Below, piece by piece: positions 1-7,306 of a stretch of 28,281 nt of DNA (the stretch's first letter is position 1; each line of letters starts with the position of its first letter). Position numbers and translations under genes: made by a program. The notes under the pieces are model-generated. The model saw nothing but the letters and a program-made list of their open reading frames with translations, had not been told where the DNA came from and did not search any database. The stretch covers positions 1-28,281 of the forward strand of contig CAZPPS010000034.1 of assembly GCA_964588495.1 (NCBI GenBank), written 5' to 3'. This DNA comes from CAVPKN01 sp964588495. GTDB lineage: Bacteria > Chlamydiota > Chlamydiia > Chlamydiales > JAAKFR01.

Positions 1-1502
1 CGGGAGCGACGGGTCCAACAGGCCCATCGGGAGCTACAGGATTTACAGGAGCGACAGGTAGAACAGGAGCCACAGGCCCATCGGGAGCTACAGGATTTAC
101 AGGAGCGACGGGTGCTACTGGTCCAACAGGCCCATCGGGAGCCACAGGTTTTACGGGAGCAACAGGCGCTACGGGTGCTACGGGAGCTACCGGTTTTACA
201 GGTGCTACAGGTGCGACAGGATTCACAGGTTCGACCGGTAGAACGGGAGCGACAGGTCCAACAGGTCCATGCTGCCCCGGAGCGACAGGCGCTACAGGTC
301 CAACAGGACCATCGGGAGCTACCGGTTTTACAGGTGCTACAGGTGCGACAGGATTCACAGGTTCGACCGGTAGAACGGGAGCGACAGGTCCAACAGGTCC
401 ATGCTGCCCCGGAGCGACAGGCGCTACAGGTCCAACAGGACCATCGGGAGCTACCGGATTTACAGGAGCGACAGGTGCTTCTGGTGCGACAGGTAGAACG
501 GGTGCAACTGGAGCAACAGGGCCAACAGGTCCGTGCTGCCCAGGAGCGACGGGAGCGATGGGTCCTACAGGACCATCTGGTGCTACAGGTTTTACAGGAG
601 CAACAGGTAGAACAGGAGCCACGGGTCCATCAGGGCCAAGCGGAGCAACTGGAGCTACAGGAGCGACAGGCAGAACGGGCGCGACAGGACCAACGGGTCC
701 GTGCTGTCCAGGACCAACGGGTGCTACCGGAGCGACGGGTAGAACAGGAGCTACTGGTGTGACAGGTAGAACAGGAGCGACAGGTCCGACAGGTCCGTGC
801 TGTCCAGGACCAACGGGTGCTACCGGAGCGACGGGTAGAACAGGAGCTACTGGTGTGACAGGTAGAACAGGAGCGACAGGTCCGACAGGTCCATGTTGTC
901 CAGGGCCGACTGGCCCTACAGGTCCAAGGGGAGCTACAGGGGCTACTGGTGCAACGGGTAGAACAGGAGCTACTGGTCCGAAAGGGAAGCTTGGAGGGCA
1001 GGACAGTTACTGGACTACTAACCAAACATCTTGGAACGGGACAGCAGACGGGCCGCCGCCGACGGGCAAGCCGCCAGCTCGCAAAGGAATTGGATTTGCA
1101 TTCCCGCAGCCAGCAGATCCGGATAACACAAATACGTATAATATTACAGCAGCTCCTTTAGCGGACTCCGTTCCAGATCCTGACACTATCTTTACGGTAG
1201 TTAATGAAGGAGTCTATTTTGTTCTTTATGAAATATTGAATTCGAACTCTTCAGGTACGTCTCCATGGTACTGCCTCGCTAAAGGCCCTGGTTTTATTGC
1301 AGACTCTAGTGATAGAATCGCCCAATCTACGATTCCACAGGGAAGCGTCACTAATGATTTTATATGCAACGGCTTCATTACGTTCCTTAGTGCGGGGACT
1401 CAATTCAAACTAACAGGGAGTAATCCAAATATAAACCAGCCTCCTACTCAGACTGATAAAAAAATCATAATGGCTCAGATTGTGTTTATAAAACTTGATT
1501 AA
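1..1502 (+). CDS. Collagen-like repeat surface protein, 5' end cut by the window
   Basis: The frame is open from base 3 to the TAA at 1500-1502 (about 499 residues), so the true start lies upstream; the ATG at 558 is internal. Roughly the first 320 residues are Gly-X-Thr triplets (GAT, GPT, GRT, GFT), a collagen triple-helix sequence. Six GPCCP units interrupt the triplets, with Cys codons at 270, 402, 534, 702, 798 and 894. From about base 985 a non-collagenous C-terminal domain of about 170 residues follows, rich in aromatic and beta-type segments. In layout it resembles the C1q/TNF-like heads of bacterial collagen-like proteins such as BclA, but this was not tested. By analogy it is probably a trimeric fibre exposed on the cell or inclusion surface; the Cys pairs could cross-link chains. 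A signal peptide, if present, is outside the window. The next gene follows after 10 nt. Collagen-like nature is certain; localisation is inferred. Confidence 0.93.
   Translation, partial: GATGPTGPSGATGFTGATGRTGATGPSGATGFTGATGATGPTGPSGATGFTGATGATGATGATGFTGATGATGFTGSTGRTGATGPTGPCCPGATGATGPTGPSGATGFTGATGATGFTGSTGRTGATGPTGPCCPGATGATGPTGPSGATGFTGATGASGATGRTGATGATGPTGPCCPGATGAMGPTGPSGATGFTGATGRTGATGPSGPSGATGATGATGRTGATGPTGPCCPGPTGATGATGRTGATGVTGRTGATGPTGPCCPGPTGATGATGRTGATGVTGRTGATGPTGPCCPGPTGPTGPRGATGATGATGRTGATGPKGKLGGQDSYWTTNQTSWNGTADGPPPTGKPPARKGIGFAFPQPADPDNTNTYNITAAPLADSVPDPDTIFTVVNEGVYFVLYEILNSNSSGTSPWYCLAKGPGFIADSSDRIAQSTIPQGSVTNDFICNGFITFLSAGTQFKLTGSNPNINQPPTQTDKKIIMAQIVFIKLD
181..457 (+). 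repeat. 132-bp perfect tandem repeat inside the collagen region
   Basis: Bases 181-312 and 313-444 are identical, and the match runs about 12 bases into a third partial copy. Each unit encodes 44 residues, that is 13 Gly-X-Y triplets plus one 5-residue GPCCP interruption. Perfect identity at synonymous sites points to recent duplication or ongoing homogenisation. Confidence 0.9.
696..892 (+). repeat. 96-bp perfect tandem repeat inside the collagen region
   Basis: Bases 696-791 and 792-887 are identical, with the match continuing to 892. The unit encodes 32 residues: nine triplets plus GPCCP. It is shorter than the 132-bp unit by exactly four triplets (36 bp). Confidence 0.9.
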
Positions 1503-1512
1503 AGGATTTAAG

Positions 1513-2064
1513 ATGAATAAAAAGATAATACTCTTAGGAATATATTTTTTACTAAGTGGGTCAGCATTTGCAATGAATGCATACAATCCTGCAGTTAAAA
1601 TTACCCCATCGGGGAATGTTGTAGAAGCATACCGGGTCACAACAGATGCTTACCAACAGATTATCGTTGGGGCAGTAGGCCTGTTTGGTTCATCGCCAAA
1701 TACTTGGATACAAACAAATTTGTCTGCAAACATCGCAGGCAATATGAATTTGCCGACGCTTTTTTCTAACGTTAATGGTGATGTAGTCATATTATCCGAT
1801 TATCTGGATGTTGCTGTAAGTCCTCCAATTAAACGGGTTGTAGCAGCGGTATTGCCGCGTGATGCAACAATCTGGAACGTGCAAATCATTTCGGGTAATC
1901 AAAATGCTCAAAATTCGGATGAAGTCGCCTCAATCGATGAATCAGGGAACATCATCGTGAGTTGGACATATAATGATAGTGTCAATTCTGCGCCAAGAAT
2001 TGGAGGGGCAACAACAACGCTTAGCACCTTGGTTTGGTCAGCTCCATTCACGGTTTCCCAATAA
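1513..2064 (+). CDS. Small exported protein of unknown function, beta-repeat type
   Basis: The product has 183 residues. The ATG at 1513 is preferred over the in-frame ATG at 1495 because AAAGGA (1501-1506) sits 6 nt upstream and translation then begins with a classic Sec signal peptide: MNKK, a hydrophobic core, and a probable cleavage site after SAFA (about residue 20). The mature part has loosely repeated segments in which a GN-VV/II-hydrophobic stretch is followed by a Trp-containing segment and an I-SG or VS ending (around residues 70, 110 and 150). That pattern resembles beta-propeller-type surface proteins, but I recognise no named family. It begins 10 nt after the collagen-like gene's stop and is followed by a terminator-like hairpin, so the two are probably co-transcribed and both act outside the cytoplasm. 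Confidence 0.75.
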   Translation: MNKKIILLGIYFLLSGSAFAMNAYNPAVKITPSGNVVEAYRVTTDAYQQIIVGAVGLFGSSPNTWIQTNLSANIAGNMNLPTLFSNVNGDVVILSDYLDVAVSPPIKRVVAAVLPRDATIWNVQIISGNQNAQNSDEVASIDESGNIIVSWTYNDSVNSAPRIGGATTTLSTLVWSAPFTVSQ

Positions 2065-2075
2065 TGGTATCTATA

Positions 2076-2101
2076 CGAGGGGTTCGTTTGTGAACCTCTT
2101 G
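2076..2101 (+). terminator. Terminator-like hairpin after the exported-protein gene
   Basis: A ten-pair stem (two G-U pairs) joins 2076-2085 with 2092-2101 around a 6-nt loop, 12 nt after the stop codon at 2064. The downstream sequence is only partly T-rich (a run of five T at 2113-2117), so termination efficiency is uncertain. Confidence 0.5.
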
Positions 2102-2181
2102 TCTTAACTCACTTTTTCTCGAATGGGGATGATTTTAGGTTCGGTGCAGCGGAAGCTTAATTTGGGCTGGCATAGTCCTGA

Positions 2182-3159
2182 CTACTTGTCTACCCACTCG
2201 TCGGGGATGAACTTGCGGCCTTCGATGGCTTCGATCCGCTTTTCGAGGGGGGGGTGTGTGGCGAAGAGGGAGGACCAGAAGGAGTGATTGTCGAAGTAGA
2301 GGTGGGCGTAGGCCATCCCTTTTGAGGGCATGTCGTTGACATCTTTATATTTCATGATTTTGCGTAGTGCATTGGCAATGCCTGCAGGATTGCGGGTGAA
2401 CTGTACGGCGCAGGCATCGGCAAGATACTCCCTTTGTCTGGAGACCATGGAGCGCAAAATAGCTCCTGCAAACCACGTAATCGCCCCTGCGATGATGAAA
2501 ATGAGAGCAATTAGGGCAATCGGACTTCCGCCCCCTTCCCCATCCCGTCTTCGGAACAGAACAGAGCCTTGAAGAAGGCGAATCCCGAGGTAAAAAATAA
2601 TCACAAGACCCATGACCATAGCAGCAAGGCGCATGCTGATTTTCATATCGGCGTTGTAGACATGCCCAAATTCATGGGCAATTACCCCTTGCAGCTCATC
2701 GCGATTGAGAAGATAAAGAGCGCCTCGTGTGACAGTAATCGCCGCATTATCAGGACGCATGCCCGCCGCAAAAGCATTGATTTGCTTAGATTCAATGATA
2801 TAGACGGGTGGCATCGGCTGGCCGCTTGCCACCGCCATCTCTTCAACAATATTGAGAAGCTGCCTTTCCTCAAAATTTCTAGTCTCTGGCTCTACACGGA
2901 CGCCGCCCAGGGCTTCCGCTACAAAACTACCTCCTTGAGCGCTATAGGCAAGATAATAAAACCCAGCTACCAGAAAGGTGATCGCCAGGAAAACTACCCC
3001 TAAAAAAGGCATATTGGGAGCATAACCTTCGACGGCTAAATACCTGACGAGAAATTCAATCCCAATAGCAATTGCCAGCGTCAAGAAAACAAAGACGAAA
3101 ATATAGAGCGTGGTTCTCCCACGCGCTTTTCTTTGTGCTTCCCAAAAATTCATCATCAA
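2182..3159 (-). CDS. htpX: HtpX-like M48 zinc metalloprotease
   Basis: The 325-residue product is a membrane-embedded zinc protease involved in turnover of misfolded membrane proteins. The zinc site HEFGH is visible in GVIAHEFGHVYNADMK at about residues 163-167, and the downstream RQREYLADACAV helix supplies the third zinc ligand (Glu). Two N-terminal membrane helices lie at about residues 18-37 and 52-71, and two more after the active site at about 180-198 and 215-237, as expected for HtpX. It is slightly longer than E. coli HtpX. Three Met codons stand in a row at the start (3159, 3156, 3153); the first is given. It lies 41 nt downstream of lemA on the same strand, a common lemA-htpX arrangement that suggests one transcript. 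Confidence 0.92.
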   Translation of the reverse strand: MMMNFWEAQRKARGRTTLYIFVFVFLTLAIAIGIEFLVRYLAVEGYAPNMPFLGVVFLAITFLVAGFYYLAYSAQGGSFVAEALGGVRVEPETRNFEERQLLNIVEEMAVASGQPMPPVYIIESKQINAFAAGMRPDNAAITVTRGALYLLNRDELQGVIAHEFGHVYNADMKISMRLAAMVMGLVIIFYLGIRLLQGSVLFRRRDGEGGGSPIALIALIFIIAGAITWFAGAILRSMVSRQREYLADACAVQFTRNPAGIANALRKIMKYKDVNDMPSKGMAYAHLYFDNHSFWSSLFATHPPLEKRIEAIEGRKFIPDEWVDK

Positions 3160-3200
3160 TCCAGATTAAAGGCCCTTTTAGAGACCATTTTAAAGACTAT

Positions 3201-3797
3201 TTAGAACTGCACTTTCACAGCTTTTTTAGCTTCAGGCTCTTCGATGGTATACAAATCAGCAGCATGGTGTCCAAACATGGTAGCCACCATATTTGTCGGG
3301 AAAGTTTGCTGCGCTGTGTTGTAGTTCATCGCCGTATCGTTATACGATTGCCTTGAAAATGCGATCTTATTTTCTGTCGAAGCCAGCTCCTCTTGAAGCC
3401 TTTGCATATTTTCTGTGGCGCGCAACTGAGGATACGCTTCTGCCAAAGCAAAAATGCTTCCCAAAGCTCCTCGTAAAGTCTTTTCTGCGCCAATCAGATT
3501 TTGAAGGGACGCACCTTCGCCTGTAGGGCCGCCCTGTTTTTCTAACGTCTCTCTTGCAGCAGCCGCCTGATTTCTAGCTTCAATCACTTGGCGCAGCGTT
3601 GCTTGTTCGTACGACATATACCCTTTCACAGTTTCCACCAGGTTGGGGATAAGGTCATAGCGTCTCTGCAGTTGCACATCAATTTGACTCCAAGCATTTT
3701 TAACTTGGTTGCGTAAAGTGATGAGGCGGTTGTACATGCCAACTAGCCATGCAATAATAATGACGCCAATAATGATTGCGATAATAAGCAAAGTCAT
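3201..3797 (-). CDS. lemA: LemA family membrane protein
   Basis: The product has 198 residues. One N-terminal membrane helix (about residues 3-21) is followed directly by the family signature YNRLITLRNQVKNAWSQID and LQRRYDLIPNLVETVKGY, then by long amphipathic helices rich in Glu, Gln and Arg. The family has an N-out single helix and an alpha-helical bundle; its molecular role is poorly defined, but it is often paired with HtpX-type proteases, as here. Start at the ATG at 3797, since the hydrophobic segment begins immediately. The C-terminal tail (EEPEAKKAVKVQF) is short. No strong Shine-Dalgarno was seen. Confidence 0.92.
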   Translation of the reverse strand: MTLLIIAIIIGVIIIAWLVGMYNRLITLRNQVKNAWSQIDVQLQRRYDLIPNLVETVKGYMSYEQATLRQVIEARNQAAAARETLEKQGGPTGEGASLQNLIGAEKTLRGALGSIFALAEAYPQLRATENMQRLQEELASTENKIAFSRQSYNDTAMNYNTAQQTFPTNMVATMFGHHAADLYTIEEPEAKKAVKVQF

Positions 3798-3904
3798 TTA
3801 GTACCGTCCATTGTTTATTCAAGATTTTCTTTCATACTAACACGTTGGAGTCACGTAATAAAGTAATAAAAATTATTTTACACAATTGCTGTCAGGCAAG
3901 GGAC

Positions 3905-5695
3905 TTAGTAAAGGATCTGTTCAAGGTAAGGCTGGATATTGCGAGCACTATCTGAGGGCATCCTCTCAAGGACACGACGTGCCATTTCAAACTTAAGGGT
4001 GCCATAGTGAGTTAGGAATCTGTTTATCTGCTGCGCTGTTTGCTCTGAGGCAAAGCGAGGGCCGAACTGCAAATTGTTATAGTAGATAACGTTGATTTGT
4101 TGGATTGCCTCATCCAAGGCTTCATCTCTAAGACTGTCCGTTACGGCAGCATCAGAGCCCACTTCCATGTCCATTTGCGGCTTTTTAGGTGTTTCACAGC
4201 CTAACTTGGTTGCCATCTGAATAAACGCAGTCTCAATTGTCGCAATCAAATCTCGATCTTTAATCACATCCAATTGCTGCTCGGAAAAATAGCTCAGAAA
4301 AAGGGGGGTTAAAGTGTCTCCCATCGCCTCTTTGATCAGCGGATATTTTGTCCAAACCTCAGAGTCTTTTTCAGGCAAATTGTGGGCGATGCACTCTAAA
4401 AAAGTGATTTTGTCGTCGATTTTCACTTGGACGAGCATTTCACGCATCATCTTCCAGCAGTCCATCAAAGGGTTTATGTCTTCAAAATGCTCAATTGCAC
4501 GGATCGACACTATCTTGAGAGCATGCATATTCGCAAAACCAGCCACAATTTTGTTGAGCTTCTCAATTTCTTTTCGAAAATAATCGAAAATTTGATCTAG
4601 ATCTCCGGGGCTAAATTTTACTTCTTTTTGTTGAAAAAGCTCCAGAATGTCAAAAGATAGGGAGCTCTGAAAAAGTTGGATGTAGGTGTTCAGAATGCCC
4701 GTGGGAGTTGGCGGAGAAAAGTGAACTTTCAGGGAAGCTATTAAATGATTTTGAATCTGCACGATTTGTTTGCGGGGCTCATCTGCAAAGCAGGGTTTGG
4801 TTCCAATCGACTTGACAAGGTCTTGCAACTTTTCGAACAGCTGCAGATAGTCAGCATAAAACGTTCCTTCGAAAGTTGTGAAAATCTGACAACATTTCTC
4901 GAGCTTGTCCAGATCTTTTCCCACAAGTTTAGGTTCTGCGGCGACTTCCAAAAGCATGTTCCAGGGACTTATCAGCGCATTTAAAGGCTCACAAAACTCT
5001 TCAGAATCAATTTTAGAAGGGGCGAGAGTAGCATTAAACTGAGAGATGCGATTTTTACAGAATTCAAGGATGCCCTCGATTTGGGAAGGATGCGCAACCT
5101 GTCCGAAATACCCTTTGAGAGTGGTAATAAAGCTTTGCTTGTATATTTCGCAATGTTTCGGGTTCAATGCCGTGAGAGGTAGCTTTAAAGGCTCAATTTT
5201 TTCCTTGAGTTCATCCAAAAAAGGATTTCCCTGCGGTTTCACCAAAGAATATTCTGTTGGATTGTAAAAGCCTGGGAGACGGAATTCCAGATCTCTTCTT
5301 TCAATCAAACTCCTAAGAGGAGCATAGCTATAGAGGTCCAGCTTTGTCCGGCGCAAAACTTCCTCTGCAACAGTTTTTTTTTCTGTCAAAGTCTTAAGGG
5401 GAGCCTCACAATACGGTTCCGGCGTTGTCTCAGCCACAACTTCCCCTGCAGCTATTTCTTCTTTTTTTTCTTTGATCAGCGTGACAAGGGCTAAGCTTAC
5501 AATTCCGAGCGCTGCTAAAGATAAGGCTGTAAAGGCTAAATTCCCAATGTGTTCATGTAATAAGCCTATGGCAACCATCGATCCAATAATGAGAATAATG
5601 CCAAGAGCCACAAGGGCTATTTTGGCAGCAGGCCATTCAAAATCAGCTCCGACAAAGGGGCAGCCGTTTGAATGGGTTTCATTAATAGGTGTCAT
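3905..5695 (-). CDS. Large candidate inclusion-membrane (Inc-like) protein
   Basis: I recognise no enzymatic family in this 596-residue product. After a polar N-terminus of about 22 residues come two hydrophobic helices, roughly 25-46 and 53-74, separated only by the short loop LHEHIGN. The next residues are charged (KEKKEE), and the remaining 500 or so residues are soluble and helix-rich. A closely spaced bilobed hydrophobic domain is the classical signature of chlamydial Inc proteins, which are type III secreted into the inclusion membrane with both termini facing the host cytosol. The large C-terminal part would then be the host-facing domain. It follows the pseudouridine synthase gene after 10 nt and probably shares its transcript. 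It could instead be an ordinary two-helix membrane protein; no secretion signal can be proved from sequence alone. Confidence 0.7.
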   Translation of the reverse strand: MTPINETHSNGCPFVGADFEWPAAKIALVALGIILIIGSMVAIGLLHEHIGNLAFTALSLAALGIVSLALVTLIKEKKEEIAAGEVVAETTPEPYCEAPLKTLTEKKTVAEEVLRRTKLDLYSYAPLRSLIERRDLEFRLPGFYNPTEYSLVKPQGNPFLDELKEKIEPLKLPLTALNPKHCEIYKQSFITTLKGYFGQVAHPSQIEGILEFCKNRISQFNATLAPSKIDSEEFCEPLNALISPWNMLLEVAAEPKLVGKDLDKLEKCCQIFTTFEGTFYADYLQLFEKLQDLVKSIGTKPCFADEPRKQIVQIQNHLIASLKVHFSPPTPTGILNTYIQLFQSSLSFDILELFQQKEVKFSPGDLDQIFDYFRKEIEKLNKIVAGFANMHALKIVSIRAIEHFEDINPLMDCWKMMREMLVQVKIDDKITFLECIAHNLPEKDSEVWTKYPLIKEAMGDTLTPLFLSYFSEQQLDVIKDRDLIATIETAFIQMATKLGCETPKKPQMDMEVGSDAAVTDSLRDEALDEAIQQINVIYYNNLQFGPRFASEQTAQQINRFLTHYGTLKFEMARRVLERMPSDSARNIQPYLEQILY

Positions 5696-5705
5696 AACCT
5701 CTCAA

Positions 5706-6404
5706 TTAAGAAAAAGATTCGAGTTCCTGGGGATTGAGCTCCCGAAACTGTCCAGGAGCCAAGGCGCCGAGTGAAATGGGCCCTACACGTATCCTCACAA
5801 GCTCTCTCACTGTCAACTGAGCATTTGCGAGCATAAGGCGCACCTCATGTTTTTTGCCTTCCATGACGACGATTTTTAAAGTTCCCCGTCTTACCTTTGT
5901 GACACTCACAGGCTTGACGTGGCTTCCTTGCAAAAACAGCCCTTCCGAAATGATTTTTAAGTGCTCAATGGTGATTTCCTGATCCGTTCTTGCAAGATAC
6001 TCTTTGGTGACATTAAAAGAGGGATGAATGACCCGGTTGGCAAAGGGGCCATCGTTCGTGACGATGATCAGACCACTTGTTTCATAATCGAGTCTGCCTG
6101 CTGTAAAAAGGCGGTAGGGGAGATGGGAGAAAAGATCCAAAACCCTTTTGGCTCCGAGCCTTTTTTCAACGGTTGTGCAGATGTAACCTGCCGGTTTGTG
6201 GAGAAGGTAATAGACTTTTTTCTCTTCGCCGTGGAGCTTTTTGCCGTTAACTGATATTTCACACGTTTCCAGATCCACAAGAGTTTGGGGGACGCACGTG
6301 ATTTGCCCGTTCACAGCTACTTTGCCAGCAAAGATCAACTCTTCGCAGGCTCTTCTTGAGGCAACCCCTGAGGCTGCCAATACTTTACTCAATCGTTTTT
6401 TCAT
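5706..6404 (-). CDS. rluB: RluB/RsuA-family pseudouridine synthase
   Basis: The 232-residue product isomerises a specific uridine in ribosomal RNA to pseudouridine. An N-terminal S4 RNA-binding domain (about residues 1-60, MKKRLSKVLAASGVASRRAC) precedes the catalytic domain. The catalytic Asp is in GRLDYETSGLIIVTNDG (about residues 103-119), and the C-terminal KKHEVRLML motif is also present. Length and order fit the RsuA/RluB/RluE/RluF group; the large-subunit enzyme RluB is the likeliest member, but exact site specificity cannot be read from sequence. It is divergent from gpmA, with 55 nt between the starts. C. trachomatis carries a related gene (yjbC, CT723 from memory) next to its phosphoglycerate mutase gene, matching this context. 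Confidence 0.88.
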   Translation of the reverse strand: MKKRLSKVLAASGVASRRACEELIFAGKVAVNGQITCVPQTLVDLETCEISVNGKKLHGEEKKVYYLLHKPAGYICTTVEKRLGAKRVLDLFSHLPYRLFTAGRLDYETSGLIIVTNDGPFANRVIHPSFNVTKEYLARTDQEITIEHLKIISEGLFLQGSHVKPVSVTKVRRGTLKIVVMEGKKHEVRLMLANAQLTVRELVRIRVGPISLGALAPGQFRELNPQELESFS

Positions 6405-6459
6405 AAATTAGAACAATTTTAAATGAGAATTATTAATTTTGTCGATATAATAAAAAGGT

Positions 6460-7143
6460 ATGACACGTTTAATTTTGTTAAGACACGGCCAGTCTGAGTG
6501 GAATAAAAAAAATTTATTTACAGGCTGGATTGACATTCCGCTCAGTACAGAGGGGATTGAAGAGGCTTTTGCGGCTGGCAGGGCTATCCAAAACGAACCG
6601 ATCGATCTCATTTACTGCTCAAGCCTTATCCGGGGAATTATGACAGCGATGCTTGTGATGTCGATTCACCATTCAAAAAAAGTCCCTGTCATTCTCCATG
6701 AAGGCGAAGGAAAAATGTCCGAATGGTCTGTGTGCTACGACGAGGAAACCAAACAAACTTTAATTCCCGTGAGGTGCGCCTCTGAGCTTAATGAGAGAAT
6801 GTATGGAAAATTGCAGGGGAAAAATAAACAAAAAATTTTAGATCAATACGGACCTGATCAATTCAAATTGTGGCGCAGAAGCTTTAGGACCGCTCCTCCA
6901 GAGGGAGAGAGCCTCCAAATGACAGCAGAGAGAACCCTTCCCTATTTTGAGCAAGAAATTGTCCCCAAAATTCAACAAGGCAAAAATGTCCTCATTTCAG
7001 CGCACGGCAACTCTTTGCGCTCGATTGTGATGAAACTCGATGGCTTATCTGAAGAAGAAATTGCGGGCTTTGAAATTGAGACAGGAAAGCCTATAATTTA
7101 TGAGTTCAAAGATTTTAACTTTCATAAAATTAAGAGTGGGTAG
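6460..7143 (+). CDS. gpmA: 2,3-bisphosphoglycerate-dependent phosphoglycerate mutase
   Basis: The 227-residue product interconverts 3- and 2-phosphoglycerate in glycolysis and gluconeogenesis. The phosphohistidine motif LLRHGQSEWN lies at residues 6-15 (His9), followed by LFTGWIDIPLS, the acid/base region ELNERMYGKLQG (about 109-120), and the second histidine in SAHGNSLRSIV (about 180-190). All are typical of the cofactor-dependent family. Only a short AAAAGG precedes the ATG at 6460, and the start is fixed by the N-terminal motif. The TAG stop at 7141-7143 forms the first three bases of the long palindrome that fills the space up to the next gene. Confidence 0.97.
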   Translation: MTRLILLRHGQSEWNKKNLFTGWIDIPLSTEGIEEAFAAGRAIQNEPIDLIYCSSLIRGIMTAMLVMSIHHSKKVPVILHEGEGKMSEWSVCYDEETKQTLIPVRCASELNERMYGKLQGKNKQKILDQYGPDQFKLWRRSFRTAPPEGESLQMTAERTLPYFEQEIVPKIQQGKNVLISAHGNSLRSIVMKLDGLSEEEIAGFEIETGKPIIYEFKDFNFHKIKSG

Positions 7144-7301
7144 TCCATGAAATAATTCTCTCGCGTTTTGACCGCGTCAAAGTTCTCGGGGTTAAACGAT
7201 TGTAACTTGGGCTGTATTAGTCCAATACTGCCCAAGTTACAATCGTTTAACCGTGAGACTTTCGCTTGGGTCAAAACACGAGATAATTTTTTAATGGACT
7301 A
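7141..7301. repeat. 161-bp near-perfect palindromic element (giant hairpin)
   Basis: The 72-nt arms 7141-7212 and 7230-7301 align without gaps with about 59 of 72 positions complementary; the inner 22 are perfect. The apparent loop 7213-7229 itself folds further (GTATT 7214-7218 with AATAC 7224-7228), leaving the 5-nt loop AGTCC. The ends read TAGTCCAT and ATGGACTA. It starts at the gpmA stop codon and ends 2 nt before the GTG of the nifS-like gene, so it occupies the entire intergenic region. It could be a MITE-like mobile element or a transcript-processing or termination hairpin. No transposase gene is near. Confidence 0.9.
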
Positions 7302-7306
7302 CTGTG

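Noticed and set aside
112..1025. Long open frames in other frames of the collagen region (112-762 plus, 630-1025 minus)
   Set aside because: They arise because the GGN-NCN-ACN-type repeat lacks stop codons in several frames. The products are low-complexity Gln/Val/Arg or Ser/Cys/Thr repeats and the real frame is open throughout.
6446..6451. Perfect TATAAT upstream of gpmA
   Set aside because: It lies 8 nt before the start codon, which would make the mRNA almost leaderless, and no -35 box is found at 16-18 nt. The AT-rich context makes it likely to be chance.
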